From contig JAHBYP010000001.1 of assembly GCA_019635875.1 (NCBI GenBank), positions 1 to 64,000 of the forward strand: DNA of 64,000 bases. Reading direction: 5' to 3'. Every line of letters begins with the position of its first letter. The stretch's first letter is position 1. This document shows, one piece after another, positions 35,120-44,861 of the stretch. The notes beneath the pieces are model-generated. The model saw nothing but the letters and a program-made list of their open reading frames with translations, was not told where the DNA came from and searched no databases. A program made the translations under genes and the position numbers. The stretch is from Alphaproteobacteria bacterium. GTDB taxonomy: Bacteria; Pseudomonadota; Alphaproteobacteria; Reyranellales; Reyranellaceae.

Positions 35120-35611
35120 TCACGGGAACGCCGCGCTGACTGCGCCGGCGATCGCTTCCTCCCAATCCGTCTTGCGCGAGTCCTCGAACTTCCAGTGAAT
35201 ATGGATGTGGGTCTCGTGCTTCTTGTCGCTGTACTGCGTGTCGGTCGACCAGCCGTTGGTGCCGTTGCATTCCTTGTGATTGTACTTGGCCGAGACGAAC
35301 TGCATTACCTTCATGTTGTCGAAGAAGACCTTGTAGAGCTTCTCGCCCATGGCCTTCTCGTCCGGGAAGCGCGGATCGCTCGCGCGCAGGATGATGTCGA
35401 GCGCCAGGCCGTTGTCGTGCGGATCGCCCTCCGCCTTGTGCGGGCCGGCGGCTGCCTGCAGCCGCGGCAGCGGACCCGGCGGCAGCTTCCTGAGCTGGCC
35501 GGTGGTCGGATCCTTCTCCATGCGGTTCTCTTCGATATAGGTACCGCTCAGGATCGGCGGACCGTACTCCTTCAGGATGAAGATCAGGCTTTCGATGGCG
35601 GGACAGGCCAT
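35120..35611 (-). CDS. Hypothetical protein with a peptidase M15-like metal site
   Basis: 163 aa, no membrane segments or signal. The pattern PHDNGLALDI ... HETHIHIHW resembles the zinc site of LAS/M15 peptidases (HxxGxAxD ... HxH), and the C-terminal HxH is strict. The rest is unlike a typical cell-wall peptidase and I cannot assign a function. Convergent with rlmN, 24 bases apart. Confidence 0.6.
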   Translation of the reverse strand: MACPAIESLIFILKEYGPPILSGTYIEENRMEKDPTTGQLRKLPPGPLPRLQAAAGPHKAEGDPHDNGLALDIILRASDPRFPDEKAMGEKLYKVFFDNMKVMQFVSAKYNHKECNGTNGWSTDTQYSDKKHETHIHIHWKFEDSRKTDWEEAIAGAVSAAFP

Positions 35612-35742
35612 GACGATCTCCCTTGGCAGTCATTGGGGAAGACTCGCGTCCCTGTGAGCCTACACCGCGTTGGCTGAGGCCAATATGACAACGGCGCGAC
35701 GGTTGCCCATCGCGCCGCTGTCTGCGTGCCACCCGGAAGTAA

Positions 35743-37176
35743 TCAGACGCCGAGCTGGGTGATGAACTTGGTGTTGAGGTAGGCCTCGATCGCCTCGCTG
35801 CCGCCCTCCGAGCCGTAGCCCGAATCCTTCACGCCGCCGAACGGCACTTCGGGCAGCGCGAGGCCGTGGTGGTTGATCGACACCATGCCGCTTTCGAACG
35901 CCGCACCGATCGCCGCCGCGGTCTTGGCCGATCTGGTGTAGGCGTAGGCGGCGAGGCCCCAGGGCAGGCGGTTGGCCTCGGCGACCACCGAGTCGAAGTC
36001 CTTGAACGGCGCGATCGGCGCGATCGGGCCGAACGGCTCCTCGTTCATGATGCGCGCGGTCATCGGCACGTCGGTCAGCACCGTGGGCTCGTAGAAGTAG
36101 CCCTTGTTGCCCTGGCGCTTGCCGCCGGTGCGCACCTTGGCGCCCTTGGCGACGGCATCGCCGACGAAGGCGTCCATCGCCTGCAGGCGTCGGTCGTTGG
36201 CCAGCGGGCCCATGCGCGTGGCCGGATCCATGCCGTCGCCGACCTTGGTCGCCTTGGCCGCCTCGGTGAAGCCGTCGACGAAGCGCGCGTAGTGGCTCTC
36301 GTGGACAAGGAACCGCGTCGGTGAAACGCAGACCTGGCCGGCGTTGCGGAACTTGTTGGCGCTCAGAAGCTTGATCGCGCTCTCGACGTCGGCGTCCTCG
36401 AAGACGATGGCCGGCGCGTGGCCGCCCAGCTCCATGGTGACGCGCTTCATGTGCTGGCCCGCCAGCGCCGCCAGGTGCTTGCCCACCGGCGTCGAGCCGG
36501 TGAAGGTCACCTTCTTGATGATCGGATGCGGGATCAGGTACTCGCTGATCTCCGCCGGCACGCCGTAGACCAGGTTGATCACGCCCGCCGGCACGCCGGC
36601 ATCGACGAAGGCCTGCAACAGCGCGGCGCAGGCGGCCGGCGTCTCCTCGGGGCCCTTGACGATGATCGAGCAGCCCGCGGCCAGCGCGCCCGAGACCTTG
36701 CGCACCACCTGGTTGATCGGGAAGTTCCACGGCGTGAAGGCGGCGACCGGGCCGACCGGCTCCTTGACCACGAGCTGGTAGACGCCCTCGGCGCGCGCCG
36801 GCACGACGCGGCCATAGGCGCGCCGCGCCTCCTCGGCGAACCAGTCGATGACGTCGGCGCCGGCCATCGTCTCGCCCTTGGCCTCGATCAGCGGCTTGCC
36901 CTGCTCGGCGGTCATGATCGGGCCGATCGTGTCGACCCGGCTGCGCAGGATGTCGGCCGCCTTGCGCATGATCTTGTAGCGGTCGAAGGGCGAGACCTTG
37001 CGCCACTGCCTGAAGCCCTTGTCGGCCGCCGCCAGCGCGCGGTCGAGATCGGCCTTCTCGGCATGCGCCACCTGGCCGATGACTTCCTCGGTCGCCGGGT
37101 TGAGCACGGGGATGGTGCGGCCGCCGGCGGCCTTCGACCACGCGCCGTCGATCAGCAAATCGGTGTTGGGGTACAT
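35743..37176 (-). CDS. NAD(P)-dependent aldehyde dehydrogenase (succinate-semialdehyde dehydrogenase-like)
   Basis: A 477-aa ALDH: Asn151 in PWNFPINQ, Glu249 in MELGGHAP, Cys283 in NAGQVCVSP, and the NAD-binding FTGSTPVGK. The [15 protein letters not shown] stretch is typical of the GabD/SSADH and related semialdehyde subfamily. Full length, start at ATG 37176. Acts in the cytosol; no GABA aminotransferase is nearby to confirm the substrate. Confidence 0.92.
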   Translation of the reverse strand: MYPNTDLLIDGAWSKAAGGRTIPVLNPATEEVIGQVAHAEKADLDRALAAADKGFRQWRKVSPFDRYKIMRKAADILRSRVDTIGPIMTAEQGKPLIEAKGETMAGADVIDWFAEEARRAYGRVVPARAEGVYQLVVKEPVGPVAAFTPWNFPINQVVRKVSGALAAGCSIIVKGPEETPAACAALLQAFVDAGVPAGVINLVYGVPAEISEYLIPHPIIKKVTFTGSTPVGKHLAALAGQHMKRVTMELGGHAPAIVFEDADVESAIKLLSANKFRNAGQVCVSPTRFLVHESHYARFVDGFTEAAKATKVGDGMDPATRMGPLANDRRLQAMDAFVGDAVAKGAKVRTGGKRQGNKGYFYEPTVLTDVPMTARIMNEEPFGPIAPIAPFKDFDSVVAEANRLPWGLAAYAYTRSAKTAAAIGAAFESGMVSINHHGLALPEVPFGGVKDSGYGSEGGSEAIEAYLNTKFITQLGV

Positions 37177-37212
37177 GGAATCTCTCCGGGTCCTACGGAT
37201 CAGGCGCGCACC

Positions 37213-37317
37213 CTAGCCGGCGGCGCGCGGGAAATGAACCGCGATGGTCGTAAGGTTATGTCTCGGTTGTGCGAGTGCCGCGCGCGGCGGGAGATTCTCG
37301 TCGAAGAGCAGCTTCAC
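37213..37317 (-). pseudogene. Truncated DUF5615 PIN-like toxin remnant
   Basis: Starting at a GTG that overlaps the DUF433 stop as GTGA, 34 codons remain: VKLLFDENLPPRAALAQ, the N-terminus of DUF5615 PIN-like toxins, joined directly to a short unrelated-looking end (HNLTTIAVHFPRAAG). Intact members have about 110 residues, so most of the nuclease core is lost by internal deletion. Confidence 0.7.
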
Positions 37318-37541
37318 TCGGCAGCGAGAAGCTTGACGTGCCGCTCGCTGTCGGCGGCGTAGGCATAGATCGCCCGGAAATCCTCGCGCTCGAGTTCTGG
37401 CCACTCGGCAAGGATCGAGTCTTCCGTATCTCCGGCAGCGAGATACGACAGGATGTCTTCCACGGCGATGCGCATGCCACGGATGCACGGCTTGCCAAAG
37501 CGCTTGCCGGGCTCGAAGGTGATTCGTTCGCGCCAATCCAT
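37314..37541 (-). CDS. DUF433 family antitoxin-like protein
   Basis: 75 aa beginning MDWRERITFEPGKRFGKPCI, then RGMRIAVEDILSYLAAGDT and the C-terminal PELEREDFRAIYAYAADSE; this is DUF433 (VapB-type antitoxin, HTH-like). A GAGG ribosome site precedes ATG 37541. DUF433 genes are typically paired with DUF5615 PIN-domain toxins; here the toxin is only a remnant, so this is probably a residual antitoxin. Confidence 0.85.
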   Translation of the reverse strand: MDWRERITFEPGKRFGKPCIRGMRIAVEDILSYLAAGDTEDSILAEWPELEREDFRAIYAYAADSERHVKLLAAE

Positions 37542-37611
37542 GGGATACCTCAATAGCGCTGCATTATGCGCTCGCTCGACCTGGTCCGCAAACTACCGCT
37601 GGTTGCATAGC

Positions 37612-38640
37612 CTACTTTGCGAACGTCATCACGCGCGACAGGAAGGCGACTTCGGTCTCGATGTGCCGCATGCCGTGCGCGGCGAACAGCGCCTCGGGAT
37701 CGCTCGCCACCCAGTCGGCGAAATAGGGTTCGTGGAAATAGTACGGGAAAACGTCGAGCAGGCCCTTCCACTGCGGCCGGTCGGCCTCGGTGAACGAATC
37801 GATGACGATGGCGCGGCCGCCGGGCTTCAGCACGCGCGCCATCTCGGCGACGACCTGCTCGCGCACCGTCTTCGGCAGCTCGTGGAACAGGAACACCGCG
37901 CTGACGATGTCGAGCGAGGCGTCGGCGAAGGGCAGGCGCTCGGCGGCGCCCTCGAGCCACTTCAGGCGCTTCGACGCGCCGATATGGCGGCGGGCGTAGT
38001 CGAGATAGGCGGGGCTGAGATCCAGGCCGCTCAGCCGCATGCCGGGCCAGGCGTGCGAGACGAAGCCCAGCAGCCGGCCGGTGCCGCAGGCGATGTCGAG
38101 CAGGCGCACGGCGCGCTGGTCGCGGCCCTCGAGATAGGCGGCGATGGGTCTTAGCGCGCGGCGGCGCATGACGTCGGCGGCGCCGGTGAACAGCGTCTCG
38201 ACCTGGGTGTCGTAGAGCTTCGCCGATTCGTCCGTCAGCCATCCCCCGGACTGGTAGTGGAAATTCTGCCGGTAGTAACGCGGCAGGCCTTCATGCGCCG
38301 GGTCCTGGAACGGCTCGTCGTTGACCCTGGCATGGCGGCGCGCATCGACCTCGGGCAGGTCGCGGAAATAGGCGACGCTGCGCTCGATCAGGTCGAAGGG
38401 ATCGGCGTCGAGCCGCGGCGGCGCCGGATAGAGCCCGGCCTCGACCTCGGCCCACTCGCGCTGAAACAGCGCGCGCATCTCGCGCATGAGCTCGGCGCGG
38501 TCGGGGAAGCGGCCGACCGGGAATGCCGGGTCGGGCATCGGCTTGAGCCGTCGCCGTCCGGCGACGTAATGCGCCAGGTACCAGCCGACCCGCGCGGTCT
38601 GCTGGGCGGCGTAGGCGATGCGGTCCAACGCGCTCGGCAT
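37612..38640 (-). CDS. Class I SAM-dependent methyltransferase (UbiE-like)
   Basis: 342 aa. N-terminal ~140 residues have a distinct pattern (YYRQNFHYQSGGWLTDESAKLYD). The SAM fold follows with LLDIACGTGRLLGFV (motif I), LSGLDLSPAYL, GAAERLPFADASLDIV and HELP. Probably a lipid or small-molecule methyltransferase; substrate unknown. Divergent from argG. Confidence 0.88.
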   Translation of the reverse strand: MPSALDRIAYAAQQTARVGWYLAHYVAGRRRLKPMPDPAFPVGRFPDRAELMREMRALFQREWAEVEAGLYPAPPRLDADPFDLIERSVAYFRDLPEVDARRHARVNDEPFQDPAHEGLPRYYRQNFHYQSGGWLTDESAKLYDTQVETLFTGAADVMRRRALRPIAAYLEGRDQRAVRLLDIACGTGRLLGFVSHAWPGMRLSGLDLSPAYLDYARRHIGASKRLKWLEGAAERLPFADASLDIVSAVFLFHELPKTVREQVVAEMARVLKPGGRAIVIDSFTEADRPQWKGLLDVFPYYFHEPYFADWVASDPEALFAAHGMRHIETEVAFLSRVMTFAK

Positions 38641-38702
38641 GCCGGCATGATACGCCCGCCATTGTGGCGGTCACGCGGCCTCTCGACGCGGGCAAACGCC
38701 GC

Positions 38703-38730
38703 TTGCCGGGCGGGGGGCGGCGCCTATACT
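38703..38730 (+). promoter_or_regulatory. Candidate argG promoter
   Basis: TATACT at 38725 is a strong -10; TTGCCG at 38703 with a 16-base spacer is a weaker -35. The predicted start near 38737 gives a leader of about 50 bases. Confidence 0.5.
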
Positions 38731-38741
38731 CCGCGCGCTTT

Positions 38742-38768
38742 GCCGGACCCCCGCTTTTTCGGTCCGGC
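38742..38768 (+). other. Hairpin in the argG leader
   Basis: GCCGGACC and GGTCCGGC form a perfect 8-base-pair stem around an 11-base loop containing CTTTTTC, 17 bases before the argG ATG. It might influence translation; no attenuation peptide is visible. Confidence 0.5.
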
Positions 38769-38785
38769 CTCCCAACGAGGCTTCA

Positions 38786-40051
<1,266 letters not shown>

Positions 40052-40077
40052 CGGGACGGCGGGCGGGGAAGCGCGGC

Positions 40078-40725
40078 ATGCCGTTCGACCATCGCGACTT
40101 CCCCGGCGCGCCGCCGCCGCGCGAGCCGGCGATCAACCTGCCGCCGGTCACGCTGGCGCTGATCGTCTTCATGCTGGTGCTGCACGGGCTGCGCCAGCTG
40201 TTGTCGGACAAGCTCGACACCGAGCTGATCTTCACCTTCTCGATGATCCCCGCGCGCTTCACCGGCGCGGTGCCGACCGACATCGAATCGGTGGTCCTGG
40301 CACCGCTCACCCACATGGTGCTGCACGCCGACTGGCTGCATGTCGGCGTCAACGTCGCCACGCTCGCCGCCTTCGGCTCGCCGGTAGAGCGACTGCTCGG
40401 CACCTGGCGCTATGTGCTGCTGTTCGTCCTCGCCGGGCTGATCGGCGCGGCGCTGCACGTCGCCTTCTACCCGGCCGACATTTCGCCGATGCTGGGCGCG
40501 TCGGGCGCGATCAGCGGCTTGTTCGGCGCGCTGCTGATCGTGCTGCGCGCCGCCGGGCGGCTGACCGCCATGGTGCCCTTCACCATCCTGTGGCTCGCCC
40601 TGCAGGTCGGGCTCGGCCTGTTCACCACGACGCCCAGCGGCGACACCATCGCCTGGGCCGGCCATATCGGCGGCTTCCTCGCCGGGCTGCTGCTCTTCGT
40701 GCCGATCTCGCGGCTGCGCATCTGA
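40078..40725 (+). CDS. Rhomboid family intramembrane serine protease
   Basis: 215 aa with six predicted membrane helices. The catalytic Ser142 is in GASGAISG and His196 in WAGHIGGF; the HVGVN segment (88-92) holds the oxyanion Asn. It is short, with no extra soluble domain. Substrate unknown. Probably co-transcribed with argG. Confidence 0.92.
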   Translation: MPFDHRDFPGAPPPREPAINLPPVTLALIVFMLVLHGLRQLLSDKLDTELIFTFSMIPARFTGAVPTDIESVVLAPLTHMVLHADWLHVGVNVATLAAFGSPVERLLGTWRYVLLFVLAGLIGAALHVAFYPADISPMLGASGAISGLFGALLIVLRAAGRLTAMVPFTILWLALQVGLGLFTTTPSGDTIAWAGHIGGFLAGLLLFVPISRLRI

Positions 40726-41106
40726 TCCAGGGAGCGCGGTCCCGACGGGTTGAGTCGCCATTGTCAGCTACCGCGGGGTGATCGCGCACCACCGCACTCT
40801 TTCTCGCCGCACCTCTACGCCGCCGCCTGCCTCGCCCATCTTGGCCGCATGTGAGGCGCTGGAAAGCGCGAGGGCACAATTCGGCTAGCAGATCGCCCGG
40901 CTGCAGAAGCGGCCACCATGGTGAGAGTGAAGGATTGGGCGATCTAGACGCAGGGGTTGAGGTTGGCGGCTGGAAGGGCGAAATAGCGTCACCCTCAAGT
41001 CTCAGGTGTACAACCTGACAACTGTGGATAAGGTCCACCAGAAGCGTGGCTATGTGTGTCGTGTTGCTTCAAAGGTCTCGATAGACTGGCGGCCAAGGTA
41101 TTGAGC
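40726..41106. other. Left boundary of the AT-rich cassette; no gene seen
   Basis: About 380 bases. The first half still has high GC; the composition falls toward the end. One short frame with stop codons (EALESARAQFG stop QIARLQKR) could be a decayed coding remnant. No integrase, tRNA or clear direct repeat is visible. Confidence 0.55.
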
Positions 41107-42291
41107 ATGAGCGCGAGGACAGTCTGCATCGTTAGTTGCACGGCGCATAAGCGCGATGCACCAATGCGCGCAGAGAATCTCTATTCATCAGAGCTGTTTT
41201 ATAAGTCACGCAGGTACGCCCAAGCGAACTTCGACGCATGGATGATTCTGTCGGCAAAGCACGGATTGGTCCGGCCGTCGGAAGTCATCGCTCCGTACGA
41301 TCTCAAGCTCACAACGCTTTCCCGACCCGAGCGAGCGGTACTTGCCCAGCGCGTGTCCTCCCAAGTGGCAACTCTTCTTGATCCTAGCGATCGAGTCACC
41401 TCGATCTGCGGCGAGGAGTATGACGAGCTATTGTGCGATGCAGGTGTCCGATTTGAACGAAAGTGCGAGTTTGCCCTCCCTATCGGTAAAAAGCTGCAGG
41501 CTCTCGATACGGCTACAGATCCGGAAAAAAGTCAGCGAGTGCTCGATGCTGCCTATAAGATTATCGGGCGTCTCTCGAAAAACATGGAAGGAAGGCGGCT
41601 CCGAAATATTGTCGGCGGCGAGATGCCCCCGTCGGGTATCTATCTTTTTCTCGACGAAGCTGAGCCACGACTGAAGCAGATAGATCAGCTGCGCATTGTA
41701 AGAGTCGGGACTCATGGTGTCGCAGCTGGCTCCAAAGCCTCTCTCAAAAACCGCATGAGGACCCATTACGGAACTGCGATGGGAGAAGGAAACCATCGCA
41801 GCTCAATCTTTCGATTACACACCGGTCAAAGCCTAATGAATGCGAGTCGAGCTCCTTCTGTTAGCACTTGGGGCACGCCGACCGCCGACAAAGAGGCGCT
41901 TGCTGCTGAACGTGATCTTGAGAGGGCCGTTTCTAACTATCTTGCCAACTTGTGCGTTCTCCTCGTTGCAGTGCCCGGAGAGGCCGACAAAGGCAACGAT
42001 CGCGCTTACCTCGAACAAAATCTCATCGCTTTGTTGTCGAATGGATGCAGACCTCTTGATCCACCCAGCAGCGAATGGCTGGGCCTTCGGTCCGCAAAAC
42101 GGCAGATTCGAAAGAGCGGGTTGTGGAACGTTAATCACGTTGATCAGCAGTTTGATCCAGGCTTCCTTGACGTACTCGACCATTATGTCTCTGTGACCAT
42201 AGGGGCGAAGGCCATTCCAGAGAAGCAATTGGCGCCACTCGATTGGCAGTCCCGTTTGCGCCACAGTGCAAGGCAGCTGGCCTTACTATGA
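41107..42291 (+). CDS. DUF6884-like domain fused to a GIY-YIG nuclease-like domain
   Basis: 394 aa, first gene of an AT-rich cassette. Residues 1-130 (VCIVSCTAHKR, ENLYSSELFYKSRRYAQANF, MILSAKHGLVRPSEVIAPYDLKL) resemble DUF6884. From about 175, GIYLFLDE..., RIVRVGTHG (199-203) and SLKNRMRTHYG..GNHRSSIFRLHTG fit a GIY-YIG endonuclease-like fold. The C-terminal 150 residues are unassigned. ATG 41107 follows AAGGT; the stop overlaps the next ATG as ATGA. Domain names are by eye and should be confirmed. Confidence 0.75.
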   Translation: MSARTVCIVSCTAHKRDAPMRAENLYSSELFYKSRRYAQANFDAWMILSAKHGLVRPSEVIAPYDLKLTTLSRPERAVLAQRVSSQVATLLDPSDRVTSICGEEYDELLCDAGVRFERKCEFALPIGKKLQALDTATDPEKSQRVLDAAYKIIGRLSKNMEGRRLRNIVGGEMPPSGIYLFLDEAEPRLKQIDQLRIVRVGTHGVAAGSKASLKNRMRTHYGTAMGEGNHRSSIFRLHTGQSLMNASRAPSVSTWGTPTADKEALAAERDLERAVSNYLANLCVLLVAVPGEADKGNDRAYLEQNLIALLSNGCRPLDPPSSEWLGLRSAKRQIRKSGLWNVNHVDQQFDPGFLDVLDHYVSVTIGAKAIPEKQLAPLDWQSRLRHSARQLALL

Positions 42292-43994
42292 GTGTGATCG
42301 CTAGTTCAGGGATGGCTCCCCTAGTTGCCCGATACGCGAAGGCACTTTGCCACCTTAACTACGCCCGTCGTATCGGGCGATTGGGGCTGATTCTCGGCTC
42401 GGGGGTTAGCGATGAGCTGGAGATTCCTAAGTGGAAGGATCTCATCGAGGGAATCGAGCAAAGATTGAATTATAGCGGTGCCGGGGCGCCAGAGGCACAT
42501 CGCGCCGAGCAGCTCTTTCAGCACTACAAGAAGTTGCGCAAGGAGGAGCTTGGTTGGGCGGGTGGCGCGCGGCTCGATGCAGCGGTTTCGGTTGGTTGGC
42601 GTGATGTCGTCGCTCAATGTCTTTACAAGTGCTTTCTTAACGTTGACGGGGAGTTTGATGAGAGCGCGTATGTCCAAAAAATCAGGGATCATCCCTACCT
42701 ACTTAACTTGGGCCGACTAGCCCATAACATCGGAACACAGTTGGCGGGGTTTCAAGGCACCGGAGCGCCGAGCGCTGGATTGGTGGTTAGTCACAATTTT
42801 GACGATGCTCTTGAGGCCGCAATCGAGTTGAACCCGTCCCAAGAGCCCCCTAGTCGTCGATACCATTCATTTTGGCGTCCTGAGCCATTCTTGCGGCGCG
42901 GAGTGGTGAATATTTATCATCCAAACGGATACACGCCCTTACGGCGAGGCCTGCGTGGGAGTGAAAGTCTTGTCCTGACGGAGGCCACCTTTGCCGATCA
43001 TCTCGCCAACACCAACACGGAGGAGTCCAACTTCTTACTTCGACACCTTGCCGACAAAACTTGCCTTATAATTGGTCACTCATTGGCTGATGGCACTTTA
43101 AAGAACGCGTTGAGGCAACACGCTAATCAGCGACCTGCACATGTGAACTATTACGTGCATTGGGTTCGGAATGGCGAGAGCGAACTCAACGACGATCAGC
43201 GACGAGCAATTCGAGAGGCAAATTTCGAGACCTACAATCTGGTGACCATCTTCGCAAGCTCGGCAGAGGTTAGCGAACTTCTTTTGACTGTTATGATGAC
43301 AGAGGATGATTTTGAGGGACATCTGAAGAAGCATTCCCAGATTGCTAGGTATGTCTATTACGTTGTTGGGGCAGTTTCCTCGGGAAAGAGCACAACTCTG
43401 AGGCATCTTCGAGATCTTGCGACGGTGGAAGAGTGGCCGAACAAAATGCCGCCGATCATGAACCGGCAATCTATTGGCTTAAAGAAGACAGAAGAAGAAG
43501 AGATTGACGAAGGGCTTGAAGACGCGATTTGGAAGAAGAATACCGAGATCCGGTCCATGAAGGTTGGCATTGTTGCGGTAGATCGAGCGCCGCTCGACTT
43601 TATTGCGTTTCCCGCAACGGATGATGAGCCAATGCGCGAAACTGCGACCAGGAGAGCGAAAGCAGTTTTGGGGCGGTTGCTGAGGGACGACATGCGTGAT
43701 TTTTGCGCAGGGCAGGTCATCTTGGTGCGAGCAGAAACAGAAGCGTTAGTGCAACGCCAGATGCAACGGGGCGGCCGTACGAAGCCTGAGGAGGTCGCTA
43801 ATGGTAGCACCGCTAGCTATCTCAGCAATCAGAAGGCGCGCCTCGACGACATCTATAAGGACGCGAGTGTCATTGATAGCGATCGATGCTCGGTCGGGAC
43901 GTCTGTAAAGGCTGCAGCACGCATCATTCATTTTGATGACTATGTACCGTTTGATTTCGCCGGTCGGCTGCGCGCGATACAAGGAGACAATTGA
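42288..43994 (+). CDS. SIR2-like NADase domain fused to a P-loop nucleotide kinase-like domain
   Basis: 568 aa. SIR2-like part, about 30-335: LGLILGSGVS (motif at 37-41, where sirtuins have GAGxS), VVSHNFDDALE with Asn170 (TTN/TQN equivalent), and Tyr-His211-Pro in NIYHPNG (His equivalent); no zinc cysteines. The second part begins with a perfect Walker A GAVSSGKST (361-369); VDRAPLD (431-437) resembles a nucleoside-kinase-type site. SIR2-like domains in such operons usually degrade NAD+ when phage infects. Codon use is AT-rich, unlike neighbours. Confidence 0.75.
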   Translation: MSVIASSGMAPLVARYAKALCHLNYARRIGRLGLILGSGVSDELEIPKWKDLIEGIEQRLNYSGAGAPEAHRAEQLFQHYKKLRKEELGWAGGARLDAAVSVGWRDVVAQCLYKCFLNVDGEFDESAYVQKIRDHPYLLNLGRLAHNIGTQLAGFQGTGAPSAGLVVSHNFDDALEAAIELNPSQEPPSRRYHSFWRPEPFLRRGVVNIYHPNGYTPLRRGLRGSESLVLTEATFADHLANTNTEESNFLLRHLADKTCLIIGHSLADGTLKNALRQHANQRPAHVNYYVHWVRNGESELNDDQRRAIREANFETYNLVTIFASSAEVSELLLTVMMTEDDFEGHLKKHSQIARYVYYVVGAVSSGKSTTLRHLRDLATVEEWPNKMPPIMNRQSIGLKKTEEEEIDEGLEDAIWKKNTEIRSMKVGIVAVDRAPLDFIAFPATDDEPMRETATRRAKAVLGRLLRDDMRDFCAGQVILVRAETEALVQRQMQRGGRTKPEEVANGSTASYLSNQKARLDDIYKDASVIDSDRCSVGTSVKAAARIIHFDDYVPFDFAGRLRAIQGDN

Positions 43995-44462
43995 GTGTTC
44001 CCTCGAAAGAATGTCTACTTGGCTAGTCCTCTCTTTTCTGAGGCTGAGCGGACCTACAATGAGCACCTCTGTAAGACGCTGCAAAGGTGGTGCGATGTTT
44101 TTTTGCCTCAACGAGACGGCGAATTAGTTCCGCACCTTGTTAAGCAAGGGTTATCACCCAGCGATGCGTATCGTGTGGTTTTTGAGAGGGATATACGAGC
44201 CATTCGGGCTTGCGATGCGCTCGTGATAAATTTGGATGGTCGCGCAGTGGATGAGGGGGCCGCGTTCGAGTTGGGCGTTGCTCATGCTTTAGGTAAGCGC
44301 TGCGTCGGCATACGCACAGATCCGCGTGTTCTATTGCAATGGGGATTGAACCCTATGATTGCCGTTCCCTTGTCTGAGACATTTAGCTGTTTGGAGATGT
44401 TGGAAGATTGGGCGAAGGCCTTTGGTGAAGGCAGTTTTGAACGACCTCGTCTCGTGAGGTAG
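43995..44462 (+). CDS. Nucleoside 2-deoxyribosyltransferase-like protein (DRHyd superfamily)
   Basis: 155 aa: VYLASPLFSEAERTYN (7-22), RDIRAIRACDALVINLDG (65-82) and VDEGAAFELGVAHALGK with predicted nucleophile Glu92. This is the family pattern for N-deoxyribosyltransferases and related nucleotide hydrolases. GTG 43995 starts directly after the previous TGA, with AAGGAG at 43981-43986 as ribosome site. It is the third gene of the cassette and may cleave or exchange bases of nucleotides produced or sensed by its partners. Confidence 0.82.
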   Translation: MFPRKNVYLASPLFSEAERTYNEHLCKTLQRWCDVFLPQRDGELVPHLVKQGLSPSDAYRVVFERDIRAIRACDALVINLDGRAVDEGAAFELGVAHALGKRCVGIRTDPRVLLQWGLNPMIAVPLSETFSCLEMLEDWAKAFGEGSFERPRLVR

Positions 44463-44655
44463 ATTGATAGGCTAGGTTCGTCGCATATTGCTCGATGCGC
44501 TCATCATTGCCTTGATCCGCTCGACGTAGGGGCGTGTATCAGGCCTGTGTCCATTGACACTATTGCGCCACCCCAGCACGCGTAGAGGCGGAAATAGGAG
44601 TTCGCGCGGTCCGGGCGTACACACCGGTTCCAGTTTTCACCCTGGAGTGCGTCCC
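44463..44655. other. Right boundary of the AT-rich cassette, with duplicated leader
   Basis: The first 100 bases are AT-rich like the cassette. From about 44583 the sequence parallels the leader at 29570-29642 (CGTAGAGGCGG, GGCGTACAC, CTGGAGT), so the acquired block ends between 44460 and 44590. Confidence 0.6.
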
Positions 44656-44775
44656 ATATCCCGCGCCCGTCTGATCTCGCCCGAGTTCTGGACCTTGGAG
44701 GCGGTCGTCGACGGCGCGCCGATGACCCGCCTGCTGTTGCTCGGGCTGGCGAATCTCGTCGACGATTTCGGCGGA
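44656..44775 (+). pseudogene. Truncated copy of the replication-like gene at 29643
   Basis: The start codon is ATA where the intact copy has ATG. About 40 codons (SRARLISPEFWTLEAVVDG, MTRLLLLGLANLVDDFGG) match the first 40 of the gene at 29643, then the frame runs into half a type I repeat. It is a clear remnant. Confidence 0.85.
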
Positions 44776-44776
44776 G

Positions 44777-44836
44777 GAGTCCGTCTTCGACATCCCCCTT
44801 CCGCCCTTCGGGCACCTTCCCCCCCCCGGGGGAAGG
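44777..44836. repeat. Type I palindromic repeat, right half only
   Basis: Only TCTTCGACATCCCCCTTCC to the GGGGGAAGG end remains, fused to the pseudogene upstream. The left half is missing, indicating deletion or rearrangement at this point. Confidence 0.85.
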
Positions 44837-44861
44837 GAAGTCCGAGCTCGCCGCCCGCCGC

